From Paenibacillus sp. sptzw28 (GTDB taxonomy: Bacteria > Bacillota > Bacilli > Paenibacillales > Paenibacillaceae): a DNA stretch of 64,000 nucleotides. Shown one piece after another: positions 55,442 through 63,307 of the stretch. The position numbers and the translations under genes were made by a program. The stretch lies in contig NZ_CP080545.1 of the NCBI RefSeq assembly GCF_019550795.1, forward strand, positions 3,754,001-3,818,000, written 5' to 3'. Position 1 is the first letter of the stretch; each line of letters opens with the position of its first letter. The notes under the pieces were generated by a model. That model saw only the letters and a program-made list of their open reading frames with translations. It ran no database searches and was not told where the DNA came from.

Positions 55442-55942
55442 TTATCCAAGCAAATCATTTAACTTCTCTTTAAAACTATCCCATCCAGATTGGTGATCAA
55501 TATTCAAGCCCCATCCTGCAGACCGTAGCCTTGAAGCAAGCTCTATATATTCTTTGCGCTCTTGTTCAGTCAATTCTGTATTAGGGAAACCTGTGTCTTG
55601 TTTGTACTTTATTAGAAAGTTGTATAATTGCCATAAAGTTACTTGAACCTCATAATTTAATTGTCCCGTTCTTTCGGCCACTTCAAAAGCAAGACCAACT
55701 CCATCCACCACATCGTCCAACTTTTCTGTTACATGAAATTCGTTCTTCCATTCAGTTTCCATTTGATATTTAATTGCACCCTCAAGCTGTATTAGATTAC
55801 TCTGTATTCCCTTAAAAATAACTTGATCTAAAACTTGGGTATTAATGTCTTTTTTATTGATGTAAATAAATATCAATAGAACGTTTACTAAGATTGATGC
55901 CAATAAGCAAGTTACAACTATCTTTCTTTTAATCTTCATCAC
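55442..55942 (-). CDS. Cassette gene: membrane-anchored hypothetical protein
   Basis: 166 residues. One N-terminal anchor (IVVTCLLASILVNVLLIFIY), then an extracytoplasmic, largely helical domain (LIQLEGAIKYQMETEWKNEF and later LTEQERKEYIELASRLRSAG). Family not recognised. Confidence 0.65.
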   Translation of the reverse strand: MMKIKRKIVVTCLLASILVNVLLIFIYINKKDINTQVLDQVIFKGIQSNLIQLEGAIKYQMETEWKNEFHVTEKLDDVVDGVGLAFEVAERTGQLNYEVQVTLWQLYNFLIKYKQDTGFPNTELTEQERKEYIELASRLRSAGWGLNIDHQSGWDSFKEKLNDLLG

Positions 55943-55958
55943 TTCTTTCGTCGATTTC

Positions 55959-56153
55959 GAATAACGTTCTTGTATTCACGAACCCTCACTGCCTTAAACG
56001 ACCGGAGGGAGTGGCCGCGACGCGGTTAGGCAGTGCAGGGTTGTCCGGCTGAATTGGCTTCCCTGCTACTGAATCCACTTCTTCGTAACTGCTTCTTCCA
56101 GCTTCGGCCGGACCAAGGAGCGATAGCGACGCTGCGTGAATACGGTGTTATGA
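55959..56153 (-). repeat. attC-like site Q
   Basis: 195 bp, long form with enlarged second hairpin, closely like site X. Cores GAATAAC and GTTATGA; matches TCATAAC of site R. Confidence 0.9.
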
Positions 56154-56693
56154 GATGTTCTCGCCTTCTCTGAAATAACCCACACCAATTGTCTTTACCT
56201 TATCAAGAAGCCTTCTTACATGCTTCGGTGATTTCAAAACTATAATCTTCTTATCTTGATATTCCATTAGCTTTTCCATAATTCCTGGTATTCTTGTCTT
56301 CTTAAAATTCCAGACCCACTTAATAAATTCAACATCTAAACTCTCAGGACAGTTTTCATTTAGATCTGGTCTTGTCTTACCGTGATACATGATTCTTCTT
56401 TTAATTACCCTATAAACAGTTATCCATCTTGAAAAATCTAAGAGTATAATTACATCCGCCTGTTTCATTCTTATATCATGTGTTCTTTCATAGTTTCCAT
56501 CAATAATCCACGATTCTTCCTGTACAAGCTTTTCTTGAAAATTATCCCACTCATCATTTGGTGTTGGTATCCATCCAGGTCTCCAATAGTAAGCATCTAA
56601 ATGATGTACAGGAAAATGTAGTATTTCTCCAAGTTGCCTTGCAAAAGTGGATTTACCTGCTCCACCAGACCCAATGATCATAATTCGCTTCAT
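56148..56693 (-). CDS. Cassette gene: P-loop kinase, FlaR/topology-modulation-like
   Basis: Walker A IMIIGSGGAGKSTFARQLGE at the N terminus, then HHLDAYYWRPGWIPTPN, WIIDGNYERTHDIRM and VIILLDFSRWITVYRVIKRR, the layout of adenylate-kinase-like 'DNA topology modulation' proteins. 181 residues. The ATG at 56693 follows GGAGAAGTTCG. TAA stop in the core of site Q. Substrate unknown. Confidence 0.85.
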   Translation of the reverse strand: MKRIMIIGSGGAGKSTFARQLGEILHFPVHHLDAYYWRPGWIPTPNDEWDNFQEKLVQEESWIIDGNYERTHDIRMKQADVIILLDFSRWITVYRVIKRRIMYHGKTRPDLNENCPESLDVEFIKWVWNFKKTRIPGIMEKLMEYQDKKIIVLKSPKHVRRLLDKVKTIGVGYFREGENIS

Positions 56694-56730
56694 CGAACTT
56701 CTCCTATGCAATTGGTTTTGCGAGAATTTC

Positions 56731-56894
56731 TCATAACGTTTTTGTATTCACGAACCCTCACTGGCTTAAGCCGCGTTAGCGGCGGGTCGTAAGACTTAGC
56801 CAGTGCAGGGTTGTTCGCCTGACCTTACATCATTGCAATTGCCTCGGGCGAACCAAGGAGCGTTAGCGACGCAGCGTGAAATACGGTGTTATAT
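56731..56894 (-). repeat. attC-like site R
   Basis: 164 bp, long form. Cores TCATAAC and GTTATAT; matches ATATAAC of site S across the IS-split VOC cassette. Confidence 0.92.
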
Positions 56895-56922
56895 GATGCT
56901 CCCGACCTCTTGAGTTACTTTC

Positions 56923-57077
56923 ACTATTCATTAATGTGTTTTTGCGTCCCAATTGACCAGATGTTTCCTGAATAGTCTCTGAATGTCCCTCTTCTATCGG
57001 GATCTCCTTCTCTTTCCTTAGGTTCTTCCATAGGATGACATCCTAAGGCTATTGCTTTATTAAATATCTCATCAACA
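56923..57077 (-). pseudogene. Cassette gene: VOC/glyoxalase-like protein, C-terminal part
   Basis: Encodes DEIFNKAIALGCHPMEEPKE, then RRGTFRDYSGNIWSIGTQKH, the second half of a PhnB/VOC-type domain. Continuous with 58351-58598 once the IS and one ACA copy are removed. Confidence 0.88.
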
Positions 57078-57143
57078 TGTTGCTAGACTAGAAAGTGGAC
57101 ACGAAGAACCGAGAATGCGAGAATAAAATCAAATCCATTCGAG

Positions 57144-57440
57144 GTGTCGAACATGACGAAAAAATACGATAGAGACTTCAAGATACAAACGATCCGAATG
57201 ATCCAAGAGGAAGGGAAGCCGGTGGCGCAGGTAGCCCGCGAGCTCGGCATCAGTGAGAATACCCTGTATCGCTGGATGTCAGAATTTAAACAGGAAGGCA
57301 AACAGGCCTTTCCTGGGAGTGGAAATCTAAAGCCCGATGAGAAAGCAGCGCGTGAACTTCAGAAGCGTATTCGCGACCTGGAAGAGGAAAACGAGATCTT
57401 AAAAAAGGCTATGCACTACTTTGCAAAAGACCGGCGCTGA
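57144..57440 (+). CDS. IS3-family OrfA
   Basis: 98 residues: helix-turn-helix GKPVAQVARELGISENTLYR and leucine-zipper-like LQKRIRDLEEENEILKKAMH. The slippery string AAAAAAG near 57397-57403 allows a -1 shift into orfB to make the full transposase. Confidence 0.92.
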   Translation: MSNMTKKYDRDFKIQTIRMIQEEGKPVAQVARELGISENTLYRWMSEFKQEGKQAFPGSGNLKPDEKAARELQKRIRDLEEENEILKKAMHYFAKDRR

Positions 57441-57487
57441 TCTATTCCTTCATTCATGATCATCGCTTCAAGCTCCGTGTCGCAAAG

Positions 57488-58309
57488 ATGTGTGCTCAAT
57501 TTGACGTTTCTCGAAGCGGCTACTATGCATGGCAGAAAAATAAAGACAAGCAAACCAAGCGGAGTACACGTCGAAAAAAGTTGGAGCAGTGCATCCGCCA
57601 GGTTTTCTTAAACTCCCGCCGTCTGTACGGTAGCCGGAAGATCAAGGAGTCGCTGGAACAGCAAGGTGTTCATGTATCAGGAAAGACGGTTGCGCGGATC
57701 ATGAAGGAACTGGGCTTGAAATCCCGGACCGTTAAGAAATACAAAGCAACGACCAACTCCAAGCACAATCTCCCGGTTCAAGACAATGTGTTGGACCGAC
57801 AGTTTTCTGCAGATGCCCCCAATAGTAAATGGGTGGCCGATATTACCTATGTCCCGACAAGCGAGGGCTGGCTTTATCTGGCCAGTATTATGGATTTATA
57901 CAGCCGAAAGATCGTCGGATTCCACATGGATGATCGCATGACCAAGGACCTTGTCCTAAAAGAGCTTGACCGGGCCTATAGCCTTCAGAGACCTAACGGT
58001 CCCGTCCTGCATCATTCTGATCGCGGCAGCCAGTATGCTTCGCTTGACTATCAAGCGCGACTGGATAAATACCAGATGCAAGGCAGTATGAGCCGCAAGG
58101 GTAACTGCTATGACAATGCGTGCATCGAATCCTTCCACAGTGTGCTAAAGAAAGAACTCATTTACTTGGAGAAATTCAAGACTCGCTCGCAAGCCAAAAA
58201 AGCAATTTTTGAGTATATTACATGCTTCTACAACGGAAAACGAATCCATTCATCCATCGGCTACAAAACACCTAACCAGCACGAACGTCAGTACCGATCT
58301 GCAGCGTAA
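57488..58309 (+). CDS. IS3-family OrfB transposase
   Basis: DDE integrase: WVADITYVPTSEGWLYL (Asp), LHHSDRGSQYAS (Asp), NACIESFHSVLKKEL (Glu). All three acidic residues are present. The frame is open upstream into orfA (LIYSFIHDHRFKLRVAKMC), as expected for an OrfAB fusion made by frameshifting. Confidence 0.95.
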   Translation: MCAQFDVSRSGYYAWQKNKDKQTKRSTRRKKLEQCIRQVFLNSRRLYGSRKIKESLEQQGVHVSGKTVARIMKELGLKSRTVKKYKATTNSKHNLPVQDNVLDRQFSADAPNSKWVADITYVPTSEGWLYLASIMDLYSRKIVGFHMDDRMTKDLVLKELDRAYSLQRPNGPVLHHSDRGSQYASLDYQARLDKYQMQGSMSRKGNCYDNACIESFHSVLKKELIYLEKFKTRSQAKKAIFEYITCFYNGKRIHSSIGYKTPNQHERQYRSAA

Positions 58310-58350
58310 TCCTCTCGATTCTATGTGTCCATTCTATTGACAGCGGTGCA

Positions 58351-58598
58351 ACATCAGGTACATAAACGTGTACTAACAATTGGGTTGGTGAAAATTCATA
58401 CGAGGATTCCCCCAGCATAATAACAGTATCATCAACAATTAGCTCCATATGCATAATGGTTCCGTCTGGCATGTCATATCGTCGCAATTCAGAAGCATTA
58501 AATATTGCTTTAATCAAGTCGACAAATCTCTGAGCATCCTTCACTACAAAATAGGGTGATAAGGAATTGTATCCTTTGGGTTTAAAGTTTTTTTTCAT
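58351..58598 (-). pseudogene. Cassette gene: VOC/glyoxalase-like protein, N-terminal part
   Basis: MKKNFKPKGYNSLSPYFVVK, LRRYDMPDGTIMHMELIVDD and LLVHVYVPDV form the first half of a VOC domain of the PhnB/bleomycin-resistance-like group. AGAAGGGACTAAAAAC precedes the ATG. Interrupted at codon PDV by the IS; the translated tail beyond is IS sequence. Confidence 0.88.
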
Positions 58599-58648
58599 GT
58601 TTTTAGTCCCTTCTTATTTTTATTTAGAATTTGGTATTCGGGAGTTTC

Positions 58649-58811
58649 ATATAACGTTCTTGCATTCACGAACCCTCACCGACTTAAGCGAACGTAGTGA
58701 GCGGCCGCGATGCGGTTAGTCGGTGCAGGGTTGTCCGCTGAATCAGCTTCCTAGAAATGCCTCCCGCGGACCGAGGGCCGAATGGCCCGATGCGTGAATG
58801 CTGTGTTATCT
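58649..58811 (-). repeat. attC-like site S
   Basis: 163 bp, long form. Cores ATATAAC and GTTATCT; matches AGATAAC of site T. Confidence 0.92.
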
Positions 58812-58831
58812 GATGCTGGTGGCTTCCCGAG

Positions 58832-59350
58832 TTACTTACTCAGGGTCCTTAATATATTCTCTCGGTATTCAGTATCCTTCTCTTTAAATTCAAATATATA
58901 ACTCTTAACTGAAACATTCATGTACGCTTCACAATACAATCCCATTTCATCGTTATCATCAAAAAAGACCTTAAATTTTATATCTTCAAATGCAATATTT
59001 CTTGGATCCCCTTCTAATGGAAAACATGTAAATGATATCTCGTCTTCAAACTGTAACTCACCATTAAATCCATAAAGCTCTAACAAGACCTTAAGAAATG
59101 CATCCGATTCCTTTCCTATTGATTTCAAAGTAATACCCTTAAAAGAAAAGGCGTCTCGATTTATATCCCCGTTATCCCATCCGGGTATCAGATCCGAATT
59201 TATCAATACATCAAAACCAACTATTTCATCTTTGTATTGACCATACACACGAAAATAGTTTCTATCATCTCTTCGTTGAAATTCCACGATGTCAAATTCA
59301 AGATCCTGAAAATCTTCCTCAGTGTTCTGATTTATTTGTCTAAATTTCAT
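58832..59350 (-). CDS. Cassette gene: hypothetical acidic protein
   Basis: 172 residues, soluble, acidic, with alternating beta-type segments (YFRVYGQYKDEIVGFDVLIN, IAFEDIKFKVFFDDNDEMGL). Resembles small immunity-type proteins in composition only; no family recognised. Confidence 0.65.
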   Translation of the reverse strand: MKFRQINQNTEEDFQDLEFDIVEFQRRDDRNYFRVYGQYKDEIVGFDVLINSDLIPGWDNGDINRDAFSFKGITLKSIGKESDAFLKVLLELYGFNGELQFEDEISFTCFPLEGDPRNIAFEDIKFKVFFDDNDEMGLYCEAYMNVSVKSYIFEFKEKDTEYRENILRTLSK

Positions 59351-59379
59351 TTAATCTTGTCCGCCCTTCCGCCAGTTTC

Positions 59380-59542
59380 AGATAACGTTCTTGCATTCAC
59401 GAACCCTCACTGGCTTAAGGCGACCAACGGGAGCCGGGTCCAACGGACTTAGCCAGTGCAGGGTTGTCTGCTGATTCCGCTTCCTCGACAATTCCTCTGC
59501 AGACCAAGGGCGTCAGCCCGATGCGTGAATGCGGTGTTATCT
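59380..59542 (-). repeat. attC-like site T
   Basis: 163 bp, long form. Cores AGATAAC and GTTATCT; matches AGATAAC of site U. Confidence 0.92.
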
Positions 59543-60046
59543 GATGGAGTCGACTTCTTTGAAACCACTCTCACCATAGTTCTTTATTGTCTCTCCTAAT
59601 TTCTTCTTACTTTTCTCATCCCATACATAACTCAATTCGAATGTACCTGGCTGAAAAAATAATGGAAATCTCCGTTTAAACCAATCTTGCATAGGTAAGT
59701 TCAATGCATCCTTGATCTCTACCCATAACAATTCCCCTTCTGGTGGATTTTTCAACAATTCTCCTTCAAATTCTGTAGCTAAATAATTAAATACCATGTA
59801 CCTTAGTCCTTGTCTTGGATCACAGAACTCTTGAAGTCCCTTATATGTAATATCAGTAACAATCAAGCCCGTTTCCTCTTTTACTTCTCGAATAGCTCCA
59901 TTTACTATACTTTCTGGAAAATCCACCTTACCTCCCGGTGCTATATATCCTGGAAAACCTAATTTATCCGGTCTATTCATTAGAAGAACTTTTGATCCTT
60001 CTTGCACCATACACATTGTATATATCTTATGATTTACATCAGTCAT
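59537..60046 (-). CDS. Cassette gene: Nudix hydrolase, MutT type
   Basis: Nudix box GGKVDFPESIVNGAIREVKE followed by ETGLIV, matching Gx5Ex7REUxEExGU. N-terminal YTMCMVQEGSKVLLMNRPDK is typical of 8-oxo-dGTP-type hydrolases. 169 residues. GGAGTGGGCTTTGT precedes the ATG. Stop TAA is in the core of site T. Confidence 0.92.
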   Translation of the reverse strand: MTDVNHKIYTMCMVQEGSKVLLMNRPDKLGFPGYIAPGGKVDFPESIVNGAIREVKEETGLIVTDITYKGLQEFCDPRQGLRYMVFNYLATEFEGELLKNPPEGELLWVEIKDALNLPMQDWFKRRFPLFFQPGTFELSYVWDEKSKKKLGETIKNYGESGFKEVDSIR

Positions 60047-60136
60047 ACAAAGCCCACTCCATTTCTTTTGAGTTCAATATCGCCTTTTGCTTCGTGGGAT
60101 CACTTTCTGTTTTTAATAATGTCTTTCGACTCTTTC

Positions 60137-60282
60137 AGATAACGTTCTTGTGTTCCTGACGTCGATTACCCTTAGATAGCTCTTATCTTAGGGTAATCGA
60201 TGTGTCTGCCTGAATCTGCTTCTCGAAACTCCTCGGGCAGACCGAGCGGCGATAGCCGCGAAGCTGGAACACAGTGTTATGT
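60137..60282 (-). repeat. attC-like site U
   Basis: 146 bp, short form with GTTCCTG / CTGGAAC arms. Cores AGATAAC and GTTATGT; matches ACATAAC of site V. Confidence 0.92.
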
Positions 60283-60318
60283 GATGTTCGGCGCTTCTTT
60301 GAAATACTTGCATAACGA

Positions 60319-60771
60319 TTACTTATATGGTTCTTCGTGTCTCCAAGGGATAAAGGTTTCAAAATGTAATTGAATAATTGGTTCTGGAAAACCTCTTGGT
60401 ACACTTGCGATATCCTCACTGCTAAAACCAAATTCAAAATTATCGATCTTGATTAACTCTGCTTTATTCCATTCTTCAGTTATTTTTCTCGGTCCTTCAA
60501 GGATTCTGCCCTTTATATGATAAAATCCTGCATAATGGATATCCCCTTTCTCATTCGGACCAAATTCCATAAACTCCCCTTCTTTACTAGGTTCAATTCC
60601 CAGTTCACGAAAAAAATCCATAAGTTGGTTACTCATAAATGCGCTGTGTAATCTATAGTTCTGACAGTAAGTACACTTGCAATCATCGGGTATATCGTGG
60701 TTAAAGTATTCACTTGTCTTTTTATGATCAATCTCAATAGTCCAACTACCAAACTTGAGTGTTATATCCAT
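60319..60771 (-). CDS. Cassette gene: hypothetical protein
   Basis: 150 residues from ATG at 60771 (GGGAGATTCAAG upstream). It contains DDCKCTYCQNYRLHSAFMSN, a CxxC pair that could bind zinc, and ends LHFETFIPWRHEEPYK. A longer open frame upstream reads through site V and is not a plausible start. Family not recognised. Confidence 0.7.
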   Translation of the reverse strand: MDITLKFGSWTIEIDHKKTSEYFNHDIPDDCKCTYCQNYRLHSAFMSNQLMDFFRELGIEPSKEGEFMEFGPNEKGDIHYAGFYHIKGRILEGPRKITEEWNKAELIKIDNFEFGFSSEDIASVPRGFPEPIIQLHFETFIPWRHEEPYK

Positions 60772-60816
60772 CTTGAATCTCCCAAACTTAATGTTTTTAA
60801 GGGTTTGCCAAATTTC

Positions 60817-61000
60817 ACATAACGTTCTTGCATTCCCGACGCCCCACCACCTTAAAGGAGCACGGAGCCAGAGGCGAAGCCGGTTCCCGACTGGCTGCGA
60901 TGCAGTTAGGTGGTGCGGGTGTGTCGCCTGAATAATCTGACAGTTATAGCTTCTGGCGACCAAGGGCCGCAAGGCCCGCTGCGGGAATGCGGTGTTAGAT
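60817..61000 (-). repeat. attC-like site V
   Basis: 184 bp, enlarged first hairpin. Arms GCATTCCCG / CGGGAATGC show a compensated A to C / T to G change. Cores ACATAAC and GTTAGAT; matches ATCTAAC of site W. Confidence 0.92.
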
Positions 61001-61025
61001 GATGCCACGCACATCTTCGAGATAC

Positions 61026-61598
61026 TTACAAATATTCCTTTAATTCATCAATTAAGTTCTGTTTGTTTGCTTCAATATAGTCAATCAAATTATTAAAAAT
61101 ATTCTCTTCCTGATTGTTAATATATAAGTTTTCAGCTTCTTGTTGGATTCTATCAAGCAACTCACTATCGGTAATTCCATGGGTTTGTATAAAGTTATTG
61201 ATTTGATATTCCTTCAAATTATGTAGATTAGTGTTTAAATCGTGCGTCTTCAATCCGAAGTTAGATAGGCTCTTCTTAATTTTATTTAGAGCTTTTGCGT
61301 CTCTTACAGCACCTATTCTCTCTAGAACCTCAATTGTCTCATCAATGAACTTACCAGTTGAGTTTTCTAAATATCCAAAAATACCGTTCATATTTAACTC
61401 GGTATCAAAATCAATTAGTAATACACAGTCTCTAATTAATATAGGAATCTTGGAAAGAACCTCTTTATCCCTGACTAAATAAAAATCTTCTTGGTAAATA
61501 CCCTCACATATATGCTCTACTATCTCACTGGCTGGAACATTTAATAGATTCGATTTATTCGGTAACAATTTCCCCACGATTAGTTGAAGATTATTCAT
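61026..61598 (-). CDS. Cassette gene: DUF4375 (DMP19-like) protein
   Basis: 190 residues from ATG at 61598 with GGGAGGATAGTA upstream. The region LIDFDTELNMNGIFGYLENS, then FIDETIEVLERIGAVRDAKA matches DUF4375/DMP19-like proteins, though the usual GGF is NGI here. Function unknown in bacteria. Confidence 0.7.
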   Translation of the reverse strand: MNNLQLIVGKLLPNKSNLLNVPASEIVEHICEGIYQEDFYLVRDKEVLSKIPILIRDCVLLIDFDTELNMNGIFGYLENSTGKFIDETIEVLERIGAVRDAKALNKIKKSLSNFGLKTHDLNTNLHNLKEYQINNFIQTHGITDSELLDRIQQEAENLYINNQEENIFNNLIDYIEANKQNLIDELKEYL

Positions 61599-61646
61599 TA
61601 CTATCCTCCCTGAATTACGATCAATAATACTCTTTAGCGTGGTTTC

Positions 61647-61808
61647 ATCTAACGTTCTTGCATTCACGAACCCTCACTGGCTTAAGTGACCGTAGGGAAC
61701 GGGTCGTCAGACTTAGCCAGTGCAGGGTTGTCTGCCTGAATTCGCTTCCTCGAAATCGCCTCGGGCAGACCAAGGGCGTCAGCCCGCCGCGTGAATGCGG
61801 TGTTATGT
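61647..61808 (-). repeat. attC-like site W
   Basis: 162 bp, long form. Cores ATCTAAC and GTTATGT; matches ACATAAC of site X. Confidence 0.92.
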
Positions 61809-61839
61809 GATGCCAGTGCCCTCTTCGAGTTACCACCAA

Positions 61840-62304
61840 CTATCTTCTAAGCAATTCGGTTTTACTCTTCTTTAAATCTATAAATACAGGTTTCTGCACC
61901 TTATTTATTGTTTCTATATTAATATCTTCAATTCTCATAAATTCTAGTCTCAATGATTCACTATTACTATCCTTATAAATTAGCGTCTTTCCGTCCTCAG
62001 ATAGTTTACCATCCAATTCCGCCTCGACATTAAATAAAAACATTACAAAAACTACTTCATTGCCATCAGGGTATGTATATTGCATTCTTGCACCAGTATA
62101 AATTGAATACAACTGATAACTCTTTACATCTAGTCCTGTTTCTTCTCTCACCTCTCTAATCATGGTCTCCTCAATAGCTTCACCAGCGTTCATTCCTCCA
62201 CCTGGCAAACCCCAATCACCATAATCAGATCTTTTCTGTAATAAGATTCGGTCAAATTTATCTTTGATAATTGCTCCACCAGTAACAATGATATGTCTAC
62301 TCAT
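61840..62304 (-). CDS. Cassette gene: Nudix hydrolase
   Basis: Nudix box GGGMNAGEAIEETMIREVRE followed by ETGLDV. 154 residues from ATG at 62304 (AAAAGGACTGAAATC upstream). N-terminal IIVTGGAIIKDKFDRILLQK fits the ADP-ribose/NTP pyrophosphohydrolase branch. Not closely similar to the 59537 Nudix gene, so independently acquired. Confidence 0.92.
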   Translation of the reverse strand: MSRHIIVTGGAIIKDKFDRILLQKRSDYGDWGLPGGGMNAGEAIEETMIREVREETGLDVKSYQLYSIYTGARMQYTYPDGNEVVFVMFLFNVEAELDGKLSEDGKTLIYKDSNSESLRLEFMRIEDINIETINKVQKPVFIDLKKSKTELLRR

Positions 62305-62349
62305 GATTTCAGTCCTTTTATGGTTTAAAATATGACTTGCACTGGTTTC

Positions 62350-62545
62350 ACATAACGTTCTTGTATTCACGAACCCTCACTGCCTTAAACGACCGAAGGG
62401 AGTGGCCGCGACGCGGTTAGGCAGTGCAGGGTTGTCCGGCTGAATTGGCTTCTCTGCTACTGAATCATCTTCTTCGAAACCGCTTCCTCCAGCTTCGGCC
62501 GGACCAAGGAGCCGGAGGCGACGCAGCGTGAATACGGTGTTATAG
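62350..62545 (-). repeat. attC-like site X, first site after attI
   Basis: 196 bp, long form with enlarged second hairpin, close to site Q. Cores ACATAAC and GTTATAG; GTTATAG matches CTATAAC at the attI border (63200-63206). Confidence 0.92.
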
Positions 62546-62590
62546 GATGTCAACGCCTTCTCCGAACTACATTCAAGTAACTAGTTTTTT

Positions 62591-63151
62591 TCACCTTGTC
62601 TTTGCAAAAATCGTTGTATCTCTTAAACTGCTTTCATCTGTAGATAAACTATTATTCTTTAATATTCCTTCTAATCTGTACCCCAAACGTTCTGGAATTG
62701 CTTTACTTCTATAGTTTAAAGAATCACATCGAATTTCTATTCGTCTTGCATTTAATTCTCTAAAAGCAAAATCAGTTATCCCTTGAACACCTTCGGTCAT
62801 TAGCCCTTTACCACTAACCCGTGAATCAATCCAATATCCAATTTCAAACTTAGGAATTGCCCAATTAATTCTATGTAATCCAGATGAACCTACAAATTCA
62901 TTCGTTTCTTTATTAAAAATTAATAGCCTTAGGTCTTCTCTCTTCAAGAACTGTATATGAGATTCCCTTATGTTTTCTTCAACTTTTTGCTCATTTTGTT
63001 CATAACGAGCAAATGGTAACCAATCTTTCAGTTCATTAATTGATGCTTGTATGCTTTCAAAAACGACTTTGCCATCACCGGGAAGTGGCATTCTAATGAG
63101 TAATCTATCTGTTGTAAATTGATGTGGAAAATCCAACAATATCGGATTCAC
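62591..63151 (-). CDS. Cassette gene: GNAT acetyltransferase, RimJ/RimL type (first cassette)
   Basis: About 186 residues from GTG at 63151 with GGAGTGATTTAT upstream. LLDFPHQFTTDRLLIRMPLP, IGYWIDSRVSGKGLMTEGVQ (acetyl-CoA loop) and NARRIEIRCDSLNYRSKAIP, then RLGYRLEGIL. Nearest to the recombinase, so probably the most recent insertion. Substrate unknown. Confidence 0.9.
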   Translation of the reverse strand: MNPILLDFPHQFTTDRLLIRMPLPGDGKVVFESIQASINELKDWLPFARYEQNEQKVEENIRESHIQFLKREDLRLLIFNKETNEFVGSSGLHRINWAIPKFEIGYWIDSRVSGKGLMTEGVQGITDFAFRELNARRIEIRCDSLNYRSKAIPERLGYRLEGILKNNSLSTDESSLRDTTIFAKTR

Positions 63152-63199
63152 ATAAATCACTCCAATCACTTAAATGTTCTTATGACTTGCGTTGATTTC

Positions 63200-63300
63200 C
63201 TATAACGTCTTATTTGCGAAATTCGTAAAATAATCTTATTTTATTAGTATTTGTGAACTTCGGGAATATCTCGATTTATGATGTTTTTGTGTAGGAATAG
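63200..63300 (-). other. Putative attI region
   Basis: Between recombinase stop and first cassette. It holds the junction core CTATAAC (minus GTTATAG) with the same TTTC flank as cassette borders, but no attC fold. Adjacent is an imperfect inverted repeat, TTATTTGCGAA / TTCGTAAAATAA (63210-63233), a possible recombinase binding site. AT-rich, no gene. Confidence 0.65.
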
Positions 63301-63307
63301 GACTAAA

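Larger units (their letters stand above)
57078..58350 (+). mobile_element. Intact IS3-family element, 1273 bp
   Basis: Runs TG...CA and is flanked by a 3-bp duplication ACA (57075-57077 and 58351-58353). Imperfect terminal repeats share GAA(AG)TGGACAC about 20 nt in. Removing the IS and one ACA restores an unbroken VOC reading frame (VPDVDEIF). It is in the opposite orientation to the cassettes. Confidence 0.93.

Noticed and set aside
60772..61014. N-terminal extension of the 60319 gene through site V
   Set aside because: The extension is Arg/Leu-rich translation of the site itself and lacks a ribosome site; the ATG at 60771 is better.
49562..61667. Leader peptides such as MNARTL or MNATTL starting inside attC-like sites
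   Set aside because: The site's GTGAATGCAAGAACGTTA provides an ATG by chance. Only a minority of genes are in frame with it, and each has a better ribosome site at an internal start.
44724..62545. Regularly spaced repeats as a CRISPR array
   Set aside because: Repeats are 145-206 bp, spacers are 0.2-1 kb and hold genes, there are no cas genes, and the ends follow AAC/GTT cores.
44724..62545. Repeats as MITEs or REP elements
   Set aside because: Copies lie only between single co-oriented genes, and the core bases match across genes rather than forming target duplications around each repeat.
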